A DNA stretch of 64,000 nucleotides from Balanoglossus misakiensis (Eukaryota > Hemichordata): the NCBI GenBank assembly GCA_040954595.2, contig CM082579.2, positions 4,216,001 through 4,280,000 of the forward strand, given 5' to 3'. The notes below the pieces were generated by a model. That model was not told the DNA's origin. It ran no database searches and worked only from the letters and a program-made list of their open reading frames with translations. Every line of letters starts with the position of its first letter. Position 1 is the stretch's first letter. Below, piece after piece: positions 44,901 to 57,223 of this stretch. The translations under genes and the position numbers were made by a program.

Positions 44901-46861
44901 ACCATTTCAACCTGGGGCGTTTTTGCAAATTATGAAAATGCCGCTCAGACTTTAACCCTTCCATCCCCACTTTGCTCGGTATTGGATCAACCATGCTGCT
45001 GAAAACAATGGGGCTGTTCCAAGCTTTCTTGTGGTGGGAGGGGATTACACATACAGTACCGGTATTATCCCTTTACCATTAAGACAGGGTTTGCTGTCTG
45101 TGGATACACTATTTATACATAGATTTCTCATATTTAAATACCATGACTATGTTTCTGCATGAAATTTCACTCAGTTGCCATATTATTCACAATTAATTTT
45201 ATTCCATAAACTTGTACATTTATCTCATGGATTCTCTGATAAGACTACCCATTTCCTCAAGCATGGCAAAAAAACAACACTAATCACAACTGTAAATAAT
45301 TTTTTTAACCAATACAGAAGTATGTCAAAGTTATCTCACTTGACACGGTCACCTGTATTGAAAACAATTTCAAAGTATATTATCTTTAAAATTACCCAGA
45401 AAAAAAGTGTAATTGCACTGTGTCAATTTTGAGAGGGTGTGACAATTATGACTTCACCTTTTAAAACAGACATGCGGTGTACATCACACACTTAGAATTA
45501 TTATCAAACTTTCTTTCCTTTTTTGACTGTCTGGACAATTCTAAGCATATCATGCAGAATCCTGGGCGTCTTCAATTATGTGAAGTAAAATTATTGACAA
45601 CACTGTCCAAAGACTTTAATGTGTACAGCATATATAGTAGTCACAGTTGAAACATTTCAGATGTATTTTCTTTATTGAAGAATTTGTCAGAAGGGGTTCA
45701 TGTCTTCATGACCACTTTTGTTTTGTTATCGTCCAAGATTAAAACTGGACAGAACTCTCTATTCAATAAATACCGAGTTTAAAAGTGTACGTTCATGTCG
45801 TGGATTGTGTATAGAGCCCAGTCGAGCCATACCATGTCTTGCAACATGAATCCATCGCAATAATGACCACTGGCATACAATTCACCTCGAGTAACAAATA
45901 ACTTTAATAAGAAAACTGAAAATATGATGTCAAATCAACAGATATCTAAGCTACAGAGTATCTCTAAAAATACATCACAGAATAAAGTGGAAGAATACAA
46001 CAGCCAAAGAGCAAAAAGTGCCAGTGTATAATTTTTCAAAATATAAGTCACATGAAACAACAACAACAAAAGAAAAGAAAGTAAAGTATACTGTTACAAT
46101 ATCTAAAATGAAGATTACTTTGCTGCATGTCTACGGAAACTACACATCTTTTTGAAAGAGCTGCTTATAGCATTCCATTCACAGAAATGACCTGTACAGC
46201 ATACACCACTTTCAATTGGGGAGCTACTGAGAATGATATCTATGTATCTATACAGTTTAGCAAAGTACAATTACACATCTTCAGGGATGGTCCAATATAG
46301 CAAGTCATCAAATGGCTATCAGACACTACCCAGAGTTTTACTAGACCAGCCACAGAGATGAGAACGGTATTCCAATAAATTGATAGCTGGTTGTATGTGT
46401 AGACGTGTAACAGAAATTCTTAGGAGTTCATCTAAATATATCTAGACTTTGGTCACACATTTGCTATATATGTAATACACGATAAAATGATTCCCCAAAT
46501 TAAAATTTCAGCAACTGTCAAGCATGTTGAAGCAATCAATATTCAGTTTGTCAAAAGAGCCAGGCATAATATCAATTCTCATCACAACGGACCGCCAACT
46601 ACATGTTATATAGGCTGTTTTATACAAACCAGACACGTGAATTTCAACACCCTTTTCTGAAAATACAAACTTCGTTTCAACTGCTGACTAGCACGACCTT
46701 TAAGAAATATTGAAGATGTAAATTGTTCCTGTCACGGTTCATAAAGCACTGATGGAATATTTACAGACAGCAGATGTCAATGGTGATCTATCTGTAATGT
46801 TCCTATCCACATATTAACAAGGTTGTTCTTTCAAACGACTTAAAAAGGGCTTCACTTCCCA
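41952..46861. other. Convergent 3' regions of MBTD1-like and SUMO
   Basis: Nearly 4.9 kb without a recognisable ORF, between the MBTD1-like stop and the SUMO stop. It is AT-rich with CA/TG runs and a long poly-G run near 42977-42990. A canonical AATAAA at 45765-45770 could end a 3.8-kb MBTD1 3'UTR. On the other strand ATTAAA (complement of 45903-45908) could end a SUMO 3'UTR of about 0.95 kb. The two transcripts would then stop within about 150 bases of each other. Confidence 0.5.
45765..45770 (+). terminator. Poly(A) signal AATAAA, probable MBTD1-like 3' end
   Basis: Canonical hexamer in the convergent interval, the best candidate cleavage signal before the start of SUMO 3' sequence. Assignment rests on position only. 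Confidence 0.4.
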
Positions 46862-48188
46862 TTAGGAATGGCCGCCAATCTGCTGTTGGAACACATCGAT
46901 CACATCCTGATCTTCCATTTCGAGCTGAAGATAAATCAAACAAGAGATAGGGTAGAGATGACCGAATTCAAAACAGAATTGAGAACTCATTGTTGACACT
47001 CACAGAAATGAGTAATAATAATATTCATCTTCTAAATATCAGGATCCCTTCTGAGGAAAACAACATGGTCTCACCTGTGATGGGGTATCATCTTCATTGA
47101 TAGGACTTCCATCAAATGTAAATCTAATTGCGTTCCGCCGAAGACCCTAATGCATGAAATGTCCAGAATAGAACACACAATAACAACACAACTTCACCAA
47201 TAATTCATCAAGCAAACTTAATTTAATGCAGCAGATATTTAAAGACTAAACGACTTAACGAGTGTCATAGGTAATAGTAACACCAGTCATATATGGGATA
47301 AAAAATTACCTGTCTTTCACAATATGCATTCATAAGTTTCTTCAACGAAGTATGCTTTTTTATTTTAAATTGCACAACTGTACCATCCTAGAAAAAAAAG
47401 AATGTACGTCAGATAATTTTTGAATCAGAGTGGAAAGTCAAACACACTCACAAATAAATACTGCTGTCATTCAGACACAATGAAAGTGGCCGTATTGTCT
47501 GATCAAGTCAGTTAAACTGGTGCTACACATGCTTACCTGGCCAGTCACTTGTAAATTAATGTGGTCATTTCCACCCTCAGGTTTGACCTCCTACAGGGAA
47601 CAAAAGGATCACAAAGATCAGTTACTTTGAAAAGTACATCTACAAAACATGTACATTTCCTTAATATTATTTCATAAAATGACATAACTTGGACCTCTAT
47701 GTATACATGCTTCTCCACTACATTTCTTGAAGTTAGAGCAAGATTACCTAAGTCCATCAATGAAAACCAGACGATATTTATTTTGCCTTTTCTTGTAAAA
47801 TGTATTACAGTGACTGCAACTATAAAGTTTAATGAGCTTGTGAATATTAATTATCCAGCTGTATTTGGTCCATCACTGTTTACATCGGTGGTTTGGCTAA
47901 TCGAATGCCTGGTTTGGCTAAATTTTGTGTGTTTCTCGCCAAATTTGCTGGAAATGTTGGGAACCCAGGGGAAACTCTGATTTGTACAAAGACACGTGAG
48001 CCTGTCACTGCACTGTCAACAGCCAAACAATAATGGCGGCAAAAACAAAGTGCGACACCAAATTCTGAAGATATATCCTCGGTCATTTATAACGTCAACC
48101 AGCTATTGATTATCTGTTTGTCATAAGAGAGCTAGAAATCAAATGAAAATCCTTCCAGAAAATACTTCACCTTCTTTTCTTCCGACAT
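46862..48188 (-). CDS. SUMO: SUMO (small ubiquitin-like modifier), 94 aa precursor
   Basis: Five exons, all phase 0: 48171-48188, 47537-47590, 47310-47387, 47075-47146, 46862-46924 (285 nt). The protein starts MSEEKK|EVKPEGG and continues [20 protein letters not shown], then the ubiquitin-like fold with [11 protein letters not shown] and IRFTFDG. The processing site QQQIGG is followed by HS and stop, so a SENP protease would remove two residues to expose the diglycine. VKPE near the N-terminus is a sumoylation consensus like VKTE of vertebrate SUMO2/3, so chain formation is likely. Length and exon pattern are typical. It faces the MBTD1-like gene tail to tail. Confidence 0.96.
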
Positions 48189-48531
48189 TTCCGTTTGCGT
48201 TACCCGACACGATGCAATGGGCTTCTGAAATGAACTCCCTGTTAAATCAAGAAACGTAACGCTCTCTCTGATTGGGTAGGATCGCCGGGAATCGATCACG
48301 TGAATGGATGTGTCAAAGTTGAATCCCAAGCCAAATTAAAGGTTTTTTAATATTTTATCTGTTTTCATATCATTTTCGTCACCGTATATTGCCTACAACA
48401 TGTTTTCATTCCTTAATCGGCAGAAGAAGTGGTAAATTACTTGACCGGAAGTGTCAGCATGATGAGATCGTTTGAGTTCCCGGATGTACGGGTATCTACG
48501 CCATTGGCTGGTACCCTGCCTCGGTGACAAA

Positions 48532-48821
48532 CCCATTCCCTTAAAAACTGTGCCACTCACCCATTCCCTTAAAAACTGTGCCACTCACCCATTCCCTTAA
48601 AAACTGTGCCACTCACCCATTCCCTTAAAAACTGTGCCACTCACCCATTCCCTTAAAAACGGTGCCAACCACCTATTCCCTTAAAAACTGTGCCACTCAC
48701 CCATTTCCTTAAAAACTGTGCCACTCACCCATTCCCTCAAAAAACTGTGCCAACCACCCATTCCCTTAAAAACTGTGCCAACCACCCATCCCAAAAAACT
48801 GTGCCAACCACCCATTCCCTT
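48532..48821. repeat. 28-bp minisatellite, about 10 copies
   Basis: Head-to-tail copies of a 28-base unit, CCCATTCCCTTAAAAACTGT followed by GCCACTCA. Most copies are near identical; the distal copies carry a CCAACCA variant and small deletions. Lies between the SUMO start and the first FAXDC2-like gene. The long open frames on the minus strand here are a by-product of the repeat, not a gene. Confidence 0.95.
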
Positions 48822-48835
48822 GAACACAAAAATAA

Positions 48836-49300
48836 TTTGACGAAAGCAAAAATGAAATTGAAGAACAAGAATGAAATCGAAGAACAAGAATGTAATTTGA
48901 CGAAAGCAAAAATAAAATCGAAGAACACAAAAATAGTTTGACGAAAGCAAAAATGAAATTGAAGAACAAGAATGAAGTCGAAGAACAAGAATGTAATTTG
49001 ACGAAAGCAAAAATAAAATCGAAGAACACAAAAATAATTTGACGAAAGCAAAAATGAAATCGAAGAACACAAAAATAATTTGACGAAAGCAAAAATGAAA
49101 TCGAAGAACAAGAATGTGATTTGACGAAAGCAAAAATGAATTCGAAGAACAAGAATGTAAAATTGACGAAAGCAAAAATGAATTCGAAGAACAAGAATAT
49201 AGATTTGAAGAACAAGAATATAGATTTGAAGAACACAAATATAATTTGACCAAAGCAAACGTGAAATTGAAGAATAAAAATAAAATTATACAACAAGAAA
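48836..49300. repeat. Degenerate tandem repeat of about 40-60 bp units
   Basis: About nine copies of TTTGACGAAAGCAAAAATGA alternate with variable numbers of an 18-base segment resembling TCGAAGAACAAGAATG. The block directly abuts the 28-bp minisatellite. Stop codons are missing from all three minus frames over much of it because the purine-rich unit lacks the needed trinucleotides, so the long ORFs are not evidence of a protein. Confidence 0.9.
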
Positions 49301-49450
49301 ATAGTTTTTCAAGAATATTGCAACGTTTGGCTTGCCATAGCGGTCGGCCTTTATCTGCGTCTATCTTCGTGACGCGTCTTTTTGCCAAGTCACGTGAGAC
49401 GCAGTGTTCAGCGAATCTACGCCATTGACATCGTTGATCATGCGAATCAG

Positions 49451-49535
<85 letters not shown>
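49451..49535. repeat. (CTAA)n microsatellite
   Basis: Uninterrupted CTAA tetranucleotide repeat of about 21 copies, 240 bases before the start codon of the first FAXDC2-like gene. Confidence 0.97.
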
Positions 49536-49779
49536 AATAAAAAGCGACCTTGAAACTTTGGCGATTGTAAACAAATATGAGACACAGTTTTGCACTGAAT
49601 GTAGAAACTGCAATTGAAAAGCGCCCTCTATCCCATACACCGGTGTTTGCAGGGTGGTACATCATAATTATAGTACATGTACTGCAATTGAACCTTAAAT
49701 TAGAGGACCATCGACCAAAGTCCAACTATGGGTCGCGTTTGGCTGTCCATTTTAATAGCGTTTGCGGTGTTCGCTCGCC

Positions 49780-51406
49780 ATGGATCGAGTCGACGTCGCG
49801 TTGAATCAAACGAATTTGCTGTCGTCTGCTTGGGCCACTGTGTATCAATATTTCGAAGAGGATGACTTCACTACTTTTTTAACCAGTAAGTTTGCACTTC
49901 ACCCGAGGTCTCGCAATATTTTAGATCCCGTCGAAAGCGACGATGATGAATGTTTTAGGTTTTGCCTGTTGATGTTGTTGTTGTTGTCGTCGTCGTCACC
50001 ATTGTTGTGGTTGTGGCCAATTATCACCTTACCCCTTTTTTCACAGCTGTAACGATTGTCTCTTTTGCAACTTTCTGGGGAATGTCTGCGTTGTTTCTGT
50101 GCGTTGACATTACTGGGAAACCGACAGCATTGGCTAAATACAAGATTCAAAAGAACGCAAAGGTAGAATACCACATTCCTTTCTCTGCGACCTGCACTCG
50201 TTTAAAATATATTGGCGCAGGCGACTGAAATGCGGAGGTGAAATCCAAGCAAAATCTGATTTCGGACCACAAACGTCATAGGGTTTACTTTTATCCCGTC
50301 ATTTTACGGAGAGAAATAAGTTCGCCAACCATTGCCTATGGAGTTGAGAAAATAATCCTCCTCGAATATACCCACCCTTTACTTTAATCCCTCATTTATT
50401 CGACCCTGTAGCTGGATCTGTCGCAGTTGATGCATGCAATGCCTGTCATCTCTTTCAACCAAGTGGTCGTTTCTGTTCCGTCGTTCTTTGTTGGGTACCA
50501 AGCCCTGAAATGGCGCGGCTGTTCTTTCGGCTACGACGTACCTGGATGGTGGGAGATTGTCCGTGATGTGGCAGTCTGTCAGCTGATCCAAGAAATAGGG
50601 TTTTACTACACACACAGGTGAATAGGTTACATTATAGGCAAATGTATAGGCACCTTGGCGCGGTAATACATATGGTGGGTTTTCTTTTGGTCGAAAGATC
50701 ACAAGTTGTGATTGAAATGAGCGATTGCATTTCAAATGATTCAATGATCATCCAATCTCCAGGTTATGGCATCACCCGCTGTTCTACAAGAGAATCCACA
50801 AGCTGCACCACGAGTGGACGGCCCCGGTAAGCCCCACTGCTGTCTATCTGCACCCGGTGGAATACGCCATATCGGGCATTGTGGTGGCCCAGGTGGGTCC
50901 AGTCTTGATGAGGTCTCATTTAGTGACGACCCTGGTATGGTTGATCGTTTCCTTAGTTGTGACAACCGTCCACCATTCCGGTTATCACCTCCCGTTACTG
51001 CCCTCACCGGAATTCCACGACTATCATCACGTCAAGTAAGTTTGCGTCGCCGACTTTGGACTCGGGTGTTACTTTATTCGTTGCATGTGGGGAAATGTTG
51101 ATCAACACGAGCCCTTGCGCATGGACTTGGTTTAATTGTGCATTTCTCTTCCAAATGTATCTTGTCACATTTCTTCTGGTCGCCACAGGTGTGTGGTCGC
51201 TAACAATACTCCAATCAATCACTACCTTTAATTTGTGTTTCAGATTTACCGGCTGTTATGGCATTATCGGACTTTGTGATTGGTTACACGGCACGGATAA
51301 ATCCTTCCGAGAGAGTGTGTGCTACAGACGACACAAACCGCTGCTAGGTCTGACACCGTTGTCTGAAACCATTCTTGAGTCACACAAAAACGGCAAAGCT
51401 TTGTAG
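49780..51406 (+). CDS. FAXDC2-like fatty acid hydroxylase / sterol desaturase family, copy A (287 aa)
   Basis: Exons 49780-49885, 50047-50162, 50412-50617, 50763-51035, 51244-51406 (864 nt, phases agree). Member of the membrane di-iron hydroxylase superfamily, acting in the ER on lipid or sterol substrates. The histidine boxes are complete: H142xxxHH147 (HRLWHH), H155xxHH159 (HKLHHEW) and H228xxHH232 (HDYHH), plus TVHHSGYH. Hydrophobic segments occur at about 37-60, 85-105 and 170-210. The start MDRVDVALNQTN was chosen because it lies in the first conserved exon with a good donor at its end. The block EWTAPVSPTAVYLHPVEY matches vertebrate FAXDC2. The nearest relative is the neighbouring copy B. 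Substrate unknown. Confidence 0.92.
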
Positions 51407-51915
51407 AGCAACATTTTGCCTTAAAAGGACTGCAGTTACACATACATACATAATAGATATAATGGAATCGAACTTTTTGCCAAGTATTACTGTAAGCTAC
51501 AGTATTTCAGTCCAGTGGACATGCATTAACAGTTGAACATTGTGACGATCGCGGTTACTTGTATCATGTACATGTACTAGTATTTTGTAATTACACAGGG
51601 ATTTTTTGGGGTTTGCCTAAGCTCTGCTTATTGTTCATGATTTCATGAGTAAAGTTATCAACCAACATTTTAACATAATTAAATAATTTACTGTCAGTGG
51701 TTACATGACAACGTGAGTACCTAGCTGCAGAAAATCATTTTATCCAAGATGACAAATCGACTTTGCAAGCCCCACTCAACCCGACACCAAATGGACCACT
51801 CCTATCAGTAAAGAAACTTTTTTTCGTGTTTACACTTTGAACGGTCAACGGTTAATCGGTGTACTATGCGACCGACCACAGATAAACAGATAGTGCATCA
51901 TTGGCAACAACAACA
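51407..51915. other. Intergenic between the two FAXDC2-like genes
   Basis: About 0.5 kb holding the 3'UTR of copy A and the promoter of copy B. No canonical AATAAA and no clear core promoter was seen. Confidence 0.5.
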
Positions 51916-53922
51916 ATGGCAGATGTAAACCTGACCAACAGAACTGATGCAGAGCACGACCAGTACATTCTGAACGCGTGGACTGTCGTCTACAAGGCGT
52001 TTGGAGAAAATGACTTCGCCACGTTCATGCTGGGTATGTACAAATATGCTGTACCAGAGATATCGACGAAACCTGTGTGCTCGCATTATCACCGATGGCT
52101 CTTATGCGTGTAAGCGTTACATATGGCCCTGTTGCACGATGACATATTCATTCCAAACAGGGCAGGTAGACTTCGTTCGAGTTCTGAGGCTATTGCCGTA
52201 TTTCCAGATTTTTTTTGTAAACACAAACCAATGACAAGCAATACAAAACAACAAGTAAAGCTTCAAGCGAGCTTGTCTTTCTTTTATCCCGAATGAGGGA
52301 ACTAGAAGTAGAACGACAATCCGGCGGTCTGGTCTCAGTAGACACCCTACAGATTGTCGGCAACTCCGGTTCTTTTCTTATTATTTTTTTACATAACATC
52401 TCACACACAAAAAACCCAGCCAGGGCTTAATCACGAAGCATAGGCGTATTACTTCTAACGATATGTAGCCTATCTGACATGCTCACCAGACGTGACCCCT
52501 CAGTGTTACTCGCACTGGTATACTCAGAGGTTGGGGCCAACAGAAGTTCCTCACTTTCACCGTTTAATTCACCAGGTACGACGATGGTCACATTTGTGGC
52601 TTTCTATGCAACCAACGGATTCTTCATGTTTCTTGATTTCACCAAGAGGCCGACCTTTCTCTACAAATACAAGATACAGCAGGACAAACAGGCGAGTATT
52701 TTATTTGGAGCGCAGTTTTCACTCTCAGGTATAAAAAGCAAACATTGGCCTTTCAACTGTCTAACCCATCTTTGTTTACCCCACATTACACTTTCATTCA
52801 CAGCTGGATCCGGAAAAGTTTAAGAGAGTTTTGCCGTACGCCAGTGTGAATCTCGTATTGGTGACCCTGCCCTCGTTTCTTGGCTGGTTTTACGTCGCTA
52901 GGTGGCGTGGTTGCAGTTGCGGGTATGACGTACCCAGTGGTTGGCAGATCATCCGGGACCTGGTCGTCATACTCGCTATTGAAGAAATCGGATTCTATTA
53001 CACACACAGGTATGATGGCTCTACTACAACCGATGTTTCTTCTGTTTTTGTGATTTGAAACTGACCTGATACACAATAACCACATTAATTTACCGTCATA
53101 GAAGTAAAACATCCATATAGCCTTTTATACATAATTAATTTTTGCGCATCACAAAGACCAGAGATTTGAATATCATGGTCGAGTACATGACATTTTATCA
53201 CCAGGTAGCAGAAATCTGTTTTGGGGAATAAATCTTTGCGCGTTGCATCCGTCATCTATTAATTTCTCAGAATGTGGCACCACCCGCTCTTTTATCGGAA
53301 GATCCACAAACTGCACCACGAGTGGACGGCCCCGGTAGGCCTCGTCGCCGTCTACCTTCACCCGCTGGAGTATTTTGTCTCCGGTGTCGTCGTGGCGCTG
53401 GCTGGGCCAATCGTCATGGGATCCCACATGTTGACGTCATGGATTTGGTTGTTTAGTGGCGTCATAGGAACCACCGTCCACCATTCTGGCTACGGCTTTC
53501 CGGGACTGTTACGTCACACCACAGAATTCCACGACTTCCATCATCTAAAGTAAGGGGTTTAATTTAATGATTTCCATTCTTTGTCTGGTCGTGTCTACCA
53601 ATATGGCATTTTGTAATCAGTAGGAAATATATTCCTTGGATTTCAAAAGAAGGTCACTTTCCAAGAACAAATCATACATCCCGCACTTATTACGTTTTGT
53701 GTATCAGACTAACTTTCATTTGGTTCGTGTTTCTGTTGATCTCTTGACCGTGGACTACGGGCGCTGATGGGGATGGGTTTCTATCGCGCGTGTTGACACG
53801 TCGGTTCGCTCATATCTTTCCACAGGTACAACTACTGTTATGGCGTGTTTGGAATATTGGACTACATACATGGAACCGATACGCTATTCCGGAAATATAA
53901 CAAGGATAAAAAGACCCTTTGA
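51916..53922 (+). CDS. FAXDC2-like fatty acid hydroxylase / sterol desaturase family, copy B (271 aa)
   Basis: Exons 51916-52033, 52576-52691, 52804-53009, 53271-53549, 53826-53922 (816 nt). Exons 2 and 3 have exactly the same lengths (116 and 206 nt) as in copy A, exon 4 is two codons longer, and phases are identical, so this is a tandem duplicate. The three histidine boxes are intact: HRMWHH, HKLHHEW and HDFHH, with TVHHSGYG. The protein ends earlier than copy A (YNKDKKTL). The second intron begins GC (CAG|GCGAGT) rather than GT, and the equal exon length in copy A supports this. A poly(A) signal lies at 54462-54467. Confidence 0.92.
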
Positions 53923-55561
53923 ATCTGAGTAAAATTAATGTTACACGAACAGTGATCTCGCACACAATTATTGTGTCAATGAGGACAATCCTTGTGCGCC
54001 AAAGACTATCCAATAGACCCTTCTCAATGGTGCATTCCAACGTATGATGTGTATACTAAAAACTAGAAACACAAGATTTGTTTCTGAAACCTATTGCTTT
54101 ACATGTACATGAGTTTTACAATTCATAATGAGCGAGGCGTAAAACGTCGACAATGAAAATGTCCTGGGTGCCGTCAACTTATGGCTAGCGCGCGATGCAT
54201 TGTGGAACTGGAAATATGATTATATACACCCAGTAAAATTGGTTCAGATTTTAACTTCGTGGAACAATTGGGCGAGAAGTATAAAACAAAAATTCTTTGA
54301 AAAATACCTTGACAACATAAAGTACATTGTATGTAAATCTATCTGTCGCTGCTTTGTGTTTTACGCACGGTCATATGATCATGTGTTTTGCAAAGGTCAC
54401 CTGTCGGTCAGGCTGGGCACAAAGTCGGACTTCATGCCGCTTGCTATTTGCCTAATCTGACAATAAATGAACGAAGGATTCATGGTGTAAAATGGTGCTT
54501 CTTGCTACTGTAATTTGTGACGGAGGCTGCAGTACGCACACCATTGAATCATGAACCAGACGAGTACACAACGATCCCAGCTGCAGGCAACGACCACAGC
54601 TTGCCGCCGAAACATGACGCAGACGGCATCGTACTCTTTTGCGATCTAGCCAGAATCAAAACACTCGATATATGGCATCGGAATGAGTATTTTCACACTC
54701 CTGGCCAATTCATAGTGGAAAAGCGTCATATTCACATGTTTACATGACCTCCCGGGCACAACAGCCCGACCACACAAAACTTGAGCTGTCCGCCCCTTAA
54801 TCATCAGCTGCTGTATTGCAGTTTAATAATGAAAGAGGAATAAAATAAGATCACTTAAACAAAAACTTTCATTTAACTTCAGATTTCAAAAACCACTGCA
54901 CAATTCTTTAATCTTAACATTTGGAATGTTTTGGAGACCTTCTTAATACTATAATTACTGCTAAAACCAAAACTGCCCGTTAATTATGGTGTTGATGTTC
55001 ATAAGGAAAATGGCCGAATATTGTGCTTGTAAACATTTTTTCAAACAGCTGGAAATCGTTCAGATGGTGGTATTTTTCAATGCCAAATGGACTGGTACTG
55101 AAGTAGACATACTTGGCTCTCACTTGACGCAAAGAAATGACGCACGACGCGATTTTTGTTTAAAAAATTGAACTTTCAAGTTAGCATGAGGGATTATCGT
55201 CTTCGGTGGTCGGAAGTTTCTTCGCTTATTTTTCAAAGTCTGTCGACGAAAGTTTGAAAAAATGAACGGCAGGATAAAGTTTGAAGTCTGATGAATTCGT
55301 AACACAAAAGACAATGCGTAAAAAAAATAAATTGAGGACGTAACACCCAGTTTGAAAGTAAGTTGTAAGCACATTTTGTCGTACGTTGACGGCGACCTTG
55401 AAAAATTCAGTGCTGTGTGCTCTGGGTGTTTCCTCTGACGTTCGCAACGAATGGTTAAATAGAGTCTCATGCAGCGGGAAATTCAGATTGCTTCAACAGC
55501 AAAGGACTCAGCAATACTCTTCCTGTAAACCTACCTACCAGCCACACCAACTTCACAAATC
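53923..55561. other. Intergenic; FAXDC2-like B 3'UTR and H1 promoter
   Basis: AATAAA at 54462-54467 probably ends the copy B transcript, giving a 3'UTR of about 550 bases. The 100 bases before the H1 start contain an AT-rich TTAAATAG (about 55455) that could act as a TATA element. No other gene seen. Confidence 0.5.
54462..54467 (+). terminator. Poly(A) signal AATAAA, probable FAXDC2-like B 3' end
   Basis: Canonical hexamer about 540 bases after the copy B stop codon, with no intervening plus-strand gene. Confidence 0.5.
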
Positions 55562-56158
55562 ATGAGTGACGACGCTCCCGCCACCGACGCACCAGCCGCC
55601 CCGGCTTCGAAGTCGCCCAAGAAGACAAAGAAGCCCAGGGCTCCCGCCGAACACCCCAAGACGATGGAGATGGTCGTTGCGGCGATCACCAACCTGAAAG
55701 AGCGCAACGGCTCCTCTCTCCAGGCCATCAAGAAATACGTCGCCGGCAACTACAAAGTGGACATCGAGAAGACAACCCCCTTCATCCGACGTGCCCTGAA
55801 GAGCGGCGTCTCCAAGGGAGACCTAGTCCAGACCAAAGGCAAGGGTGCGTCCGGCAGCTTCAAGCTGGCCAAAGCCAAGGTCGAGAAACCCGCCAAACAG
55901 AAGAAGGTCGCCGCCAAGCCCAAGGCTGCCGCCAAGGCGAAGAAGCCAAAGGCAAAGAAACCAGCAGCTAAACCCAAGAAGGCCAAGGCCAAGAAACCAA
56001 AAGCTGCAGCAGCCAAGCCGAAAAAGGTGAAGAAGGCCGAGAAGAAGACCCCGAAGAAAGCGGCGAAGAAGACAAAGGTCGTGGCTAAGCCCAAGAAGTC
56101 GCCCGCCAAAAAGGCAGCCAAGCCAAAGAAGGCAGCCAAGAAGACTTCTAAGAAATAA
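55562..56158 (+). CDS. Histone H1, replication-dependent (198 aa)
   Basis: Intronless linker histone. A short acidic/Ala/Pro N-tail ends in [12 protein letters not shown]. The winged-helix globular domain spans about 35-108, with [28 protein letters not shown] and the GSFKLAK end. The long C-tail is rich in Lys, Ala and Pro with repeated AAKPKK and SPKK-type motifs, which bind linker DNA and are CDK targets. No intron and a histone 3' stem-loop instead of a poly(A) signal show an S-phase-expressed gene. No core histone gene is visible in the window, so this copy stands alone or at the edge of a cluster outside it. Confidence 0.98.
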   Translation: MSDDAPATDAPAAPASKSPKKTKKPRAPAEHPKTMEMVVAAITNLKERNGSSLQAIKKYVAGNYKVDIEKTTPFIRRALKSGVSKGDLVQTKGKGASGSFKLAKAKVEKPAKQKKVAAKPKAAAKAKKPKAKKPAAKPKKAKAKKPKAAAAKPKKVKKAEKKTPKKAAKKTKVVAKPKKSPAKKAAKPKKAAKKTSKK

Positions 56159-56190
56159 GCACCTTTCTGCTTCAAATCCAAACCAAAAAC

Positions 56191-56206
56191 GGCCCTTTTC
56201 AGGGCC
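56191..56206 (+). terminator. Histone mRNA 3' stem-loop
   Basis: GGCCCTTTTCAGGGCC, the canonical 6-bp stem with 4-base TTTC loop, preceded by AACCAAAAAC and followed by ACCACA. It lies 32 bases after the H1 stop. A purine-rich AAAAAGAGAATG 14 bases on serves as the U7 histone downstream element. It binds SLBP and directs endonucleolytic 3' processing without polyadenylation. Confidence 0.97.
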
Positions 56207-57223
56207 ACCACATGTTCCAAAAAGAGAATGCCGTTCATTTTGAATGTCTTTTTGTTATGCAATGTCTGCGCATGTCCGTCTCCAGTCCACGTTATATGCG
56301 TCGCTTTATGTATAGTATACCACAGTGACTGTTTTAAATAACGCGCGATAGCGATGACGTCGAAAAATATGAAGTTTAGCTGTACATCCCGCCAAAACTT
56401 GCTTATCCGCCATGCTGTATCTGACCAGACATATATCTGTCACCATAGAAACATCCTCAGAACGAGACCCAAAGGTAAAGCATTATCTGCTGACCCAATC
56501 TTGTTTTATTCGGTGCATTCATGATTTTCGCACACGTCCAGGTTAATGTATAACCTGTGACCTCATCATCGTGTAGGCCAAAAAACAGCTGGTCTGATCC
56601 CCTGCCCCATTCCCACCAATAGCTGCGGGTGGAACTTCGTAAGCAAACCTAAGGTACATGTATGAGGGCGCTGTCAGTAATAACTCTGGTTGACGAAATG
56701 AAACTGGTCACCGTTCTGAACTTCTCACTAATTTCTTTCCTCTTTTAAAAAGTAGATCATAATGAGTATAGCAAGAAACATGAAGCGTATGTAGCAACAA
56801 TTTACCAAAAACAGTTTGCAGTCACGCATTTCAAATGCAATGTATACCCTTTATCTTTCCTGAAATGCTGCTGTCACGTGACCACTCTGAAAATTGTAAT
56901 TTCATGCGCGTTCGGAGTCGTGCCATTTGTAATCCCGTCATGTGCGGCACTGTATACGTCTCTATACCCTGGGGAGTGATGTCGTTTGTCTTAAGATAAA
57001 CGAGCAAAGTAAACATGCACAAAATGTCGCCCATTTCCAATGTGGAATGACTAGTACTAATCCCTGGCTATGAATTTGACGCAAATGTAGTGGGTTTGCG
57101 TAGGATAGTCAGGGTTCCAATCTCCGAAAACGTCCAAGTTGTCTCTTCCCATAAAAAGGGGTAGAAATTGCTGCTAAATCTACTTACAATGACCACTTTT
57201 ATGAATGGCTGTTCAATAAATTG
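56207..57223. other. Intergenic between H1 and the intronless GPCR
   Basis: About 1 kb with no recognisable gene. It contains the H1 downstream element at its left end and probably the 3'UTR of the minus-strand GPCR at its right end. Confidence 0.5.

Noticed and set aside
48681-49388. Long minus-strand open frames (up to 235 codons) in three frames
   Set aside because: They are translations of two tandem arrays whose units lack stop trinucleotides; residues repeat FCFRQI-type blocks with no domain.
55750-56262. 170-codon open frame antisense to histone H1
   Set aside because: It mirrors the lysine/alanine-rich tail (AAG read as CTT gives Leu/Phe runs); no independent signal.
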